The position numbers were made by a program, and so were the translations under genes. Below are positions 21,280-22,780 of a stretch of DNA of 22,780 nt, one piece after another; position 1 is the first letter of the stretch; every line of letters begins with the position of its first letter. The notes beneath the pieces were generated by a model. That model was not told where the DNA came from and did no database searches. It was given only the letters and a program-made list of their open reading frames with translations. The stretch is from JAJPHJ01 sp035622315. Lineage in GTDB: Bacteria; Vulcanimicrobiota; Vulcanimicrobiia; Eremiobacterales; Eremiobacteraceae. The stretch is from positions 1 through 22,780 of the forward strand of contig DASPVP010000134.1 of assembly GCA_035622315.1 (NCBI GenBank). The letters run 5' to 3'.

Positions 21280-22780
21280 TTTCGAGCAGACGGAAACCTT
21301 TCTCGCCGAGTTCAATCCCGCCGCCCACAGGTTTTCCGGACTCGACGTCGCGCATCCGCGGGTTACCCCGAAGCCCAACCGTTACTTCGTGCCACGCGTG
21401 GTTCACGAGAAGCACCCGCTGTAAACGGGCGTTGCGACGGTCGCTCCACACGAATGTCTGCACCGCCGGGTGGTGATCGCAGAACGGTGCTAGCGCGCCT
21501 GCACGTTGCGCGATCGCCCGGTAAAGCAAACGCAGGTCGGAATCGCGATTGCTGTCGATCTCGTGCAGGTGATAATACTCGACCGGGTGGGTGAAGAAGA
21601 TGACCCGTCCAGATCCCGCTTGCCGTTCGAGCAAGATCGGGTTCTCGCAGTCGTCGGTGGCGATGACCGTAGCGTGCGTCGGTATGCAGCGCACGGGGGC
21701 GCACTGCCGTGCTTCGCCGACGACGTCGAACGCGAGCGACGTGCCCGCGGCAAGACCGCCGTATTCGCGCGCGAACCGCATCTGCACGCGGTCGGTTTGA
21801 GGGTCCTCAACGAGGCCATATCTGATCAACAGCCGGGCGCCGACGAAACCGCCGAGATCTGGGAACCAGGGTTCGCCGCCATACGAGAGATAGACCGTGC
21901 CGCCGTCGCGCACGAAGCGCTCGAGTTGGCGCACATCATCGTTCGTCACTTGCCACAGGCACGGCACGAATAGCGTCTGAGGCTTCTCTGACCGCAGCGA
22001 GGCGAGATCCACGAACGCAACGTCGAGCCCGGCTTGCGCGCAGGTGGTGTATGTCTGCAGCAGCAGATCGCGCATCTGTGGCTTCGACCAGCCCCAATCG
22101 AATGGGAAGTCGCGAAGATAGTATGCGCTGCGCCCAATCGACACGTTCGGCGATGCGGGCTGCCAAACGTCTGGGTCGTGCGACTTCGCGATGGCTGCGA
22201 ACCGGGCAAACTCGTCGGCCTGCGGCTTGCGGCTTCCATCGGTTCGGATCAGCCCGAAATGTAGCTCGTACGGGTGATGCGAGTATGGCGCGCGATCCGC
22301 GCAGGTGAAGTCGTGTGAGTTCCACACGAGCGTGCCGATGTTCCGCGAGCCGAACGCAGACCACAACGTCGTCCGATAGTAGCCTGCCCCCAATTCATCG
22401 TCGACCTGATCGGACGAGCAGCCGAACTCTTCGAGCAGCACGGGGCGCGCCAACGGGTGTAACATTTTCATAGCGAATCCGGCGAACGCGGTGTGCCGGA
22501 TGGCATCGGTCTCTTTTGGGTAGAAGTGCGGGCCGAAGAAGTCGACGCTGTCGCGCAATTCCGGCGAACTCGGCACGCCGGTCTGCCCCCCGATCACATC
22601 CCATGTGCCATCGCCGATGGAAACATTGCACTCGGGGTCCGCAGCCCGCACTACGGCGATCAGCCGGCGGGCCCATCTGCCGCTTGTCGCATGGTCGGTC
22701 TGGCCGGCGAAGAGCGGCCACTCATTGGTGAGTAGCCACGCCGCGATGCGCTCATCGCCGGCGAAGTGCGAGACGACAGT
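21263..22780 (-). CDS. Clan GH-A (GH5-like) glycoside hydrolase, N-terminus outside the window
   Basis: The visible 505 residues are the C-terminal part of a TIM-barrel glycoside hydrolase. The clan GH-A acid/base motif reads LLTNEWP (Glu codon at 22721-22723), and the nucleophile motif is VLLEEFGC (second Glu, 22427-22429). These two Glu lie on strands 4 and 7, which implies a retaining mechanism. After the barrel comes a beta-galactosidase-trimerisation-like domain (FVPCLWQVTNDDVRQLERFV, RDGGTVYLSYGG) and a C-terminal beta domain (HHPAVQTFVWSD, VLLVNHAWHEVTVGL). The reading frame is open from GTG 22651 back to the window edge with convincing homology, so the gene starts upstream. Cellulase, mannanase or beta-galactosidase-like activity is possible; substrate and location are open. 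It converges on the small Sm-like gene. Confidence 0.82.
   Translation of the reverse strand, partial: TVVSHFAGDERIAAWLLTNEWPLFAGQTDHATSGRWARRLIAVVRAADPECNVSIGDGTWDVIGGQTGVPSSPELRDSVDFFGPHFYPKETDAIRHTAFAGFAMKMLHPLARPVLLEEFGCSSDQVDDELGAGYYRTTLWSAFGSRNIGTLVWNSHDFTCADRAPYSHHPYELHFGLIRTDGSRKPQADEFARFAAIAKSHDPDVWQPASPNVSIGRSAYYLRDFPFDWGWSKPQMRDLLLQTYTTCAQAGLDVAFVDLASLRSEKPQTLFVPCLWQVTNDDVRQLERFVRDGGTVYLSYGGEPWFPDLGGFVGARLLIRYGLVEDPQTDRVQMRFAREYGGLAAGTSLAFDVVGEARQCAPVRCIPTHATVIATDDCENPILLERQAGSGRVIFFTHPVEYYHLHEIDSNRDSDLRLLYRAIAQRAGALAPFCDHHPAVQTFVWSDRRNARLQRVLLVNHAWHEVTVGLRGNPRMRDVESGKPVGGGIELGEKGFRLLETIPGA

Overview
The window is GC-rich, densely packed chromosomal DNA of bacterial type. Genes commonly overlap by 4 bases (GTGA or ATGA), and neither tRNA gene encodes its CCA. 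I see no phage structural genes, IS elements, CRISPR array or rRNA. The gene mix combines families common in Actinobacteria (a DUF3152 metallopeptidase, a class III cyclase fused to a STAND ATPase with a helical-repeat tail) with Gram-negative-type MacAB export genes. This fits an uncultured terrestrial lineage such as Eremiobacterota (WPS-2) or a neighbour, but that placement is an inference and no marker gene here settles it.

Layout. (1) 2-5578 (+): one tightly coupled six-gene run made of a MacA/HlyD adaptor (5' end outside the window), two MacB/FtsX-type permeases, their ABC ATPase, a LysE-family exporter and a secreted DUF3152 metzincin. It ends at a perfect hairpin shared with a convergent MFS transporter (5621-6808, -). 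(2) 6937-7278 (+): a small secreted protein with its own promoter. (3) 7381-10117 (+): a DUF969-DUF979-DUF2891 trio joined by 4-base overlaps; the first two are the membrane pair named 5-oxoproline transporter subunits in other bacteria. (4) 10211-11560 (+): a Tat-exported papain-like protein with a near-consensus promoter. (5) 11693-12937 (+): an AmtB ammonium transporter, convergent with a small SAM methyltransferase (12942-13532, -). (6) 13627-14691 (-): a secreted protein made of two copies of a cysteine-bounded domain, divergent from the 923-residue adenylate cyclase-STAND regulator (15082-17853, +). (7) 17854-19133: a tRNA-Val(GAC) (-) whose 3' end is copied about 660 bp downstream, enclosing one membrane-anchored unknown gene; an 84-residue unknown gene; and tRNA-Val(CAC) (+). 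(8) 19165-19641 (+): a ferritin-like di-iron protein. (9) 19768-21279 (+): a DUF4352-type protein from an apparently leaderless promoter, a PAPS-dependent sulfotransferase that seems to start at ATT, and a small Sm/SH3-like protein. (10) 21263-22780 (-): the C-terminal part of a clan GH-A glycoside hydrolase running off the window.

The most unusual points are the ATT-initiated sulfotransferase overlapping the preceding stop codon, the att-like tRNA-Val 3'-end duplication around a single gene, the exporter operon that ends in a secreted metalloprotease, the DUF969/979/2891 trio with no oxoprolinase genes beside it, and a strong hairpin at the 5' end of the cyclase-STAND gene that places one candidate start codon in its loop. 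I found no complete, recognisable new defence or mobile system. Everything rests on reading sequence and recalled family motifs; no database search was run.
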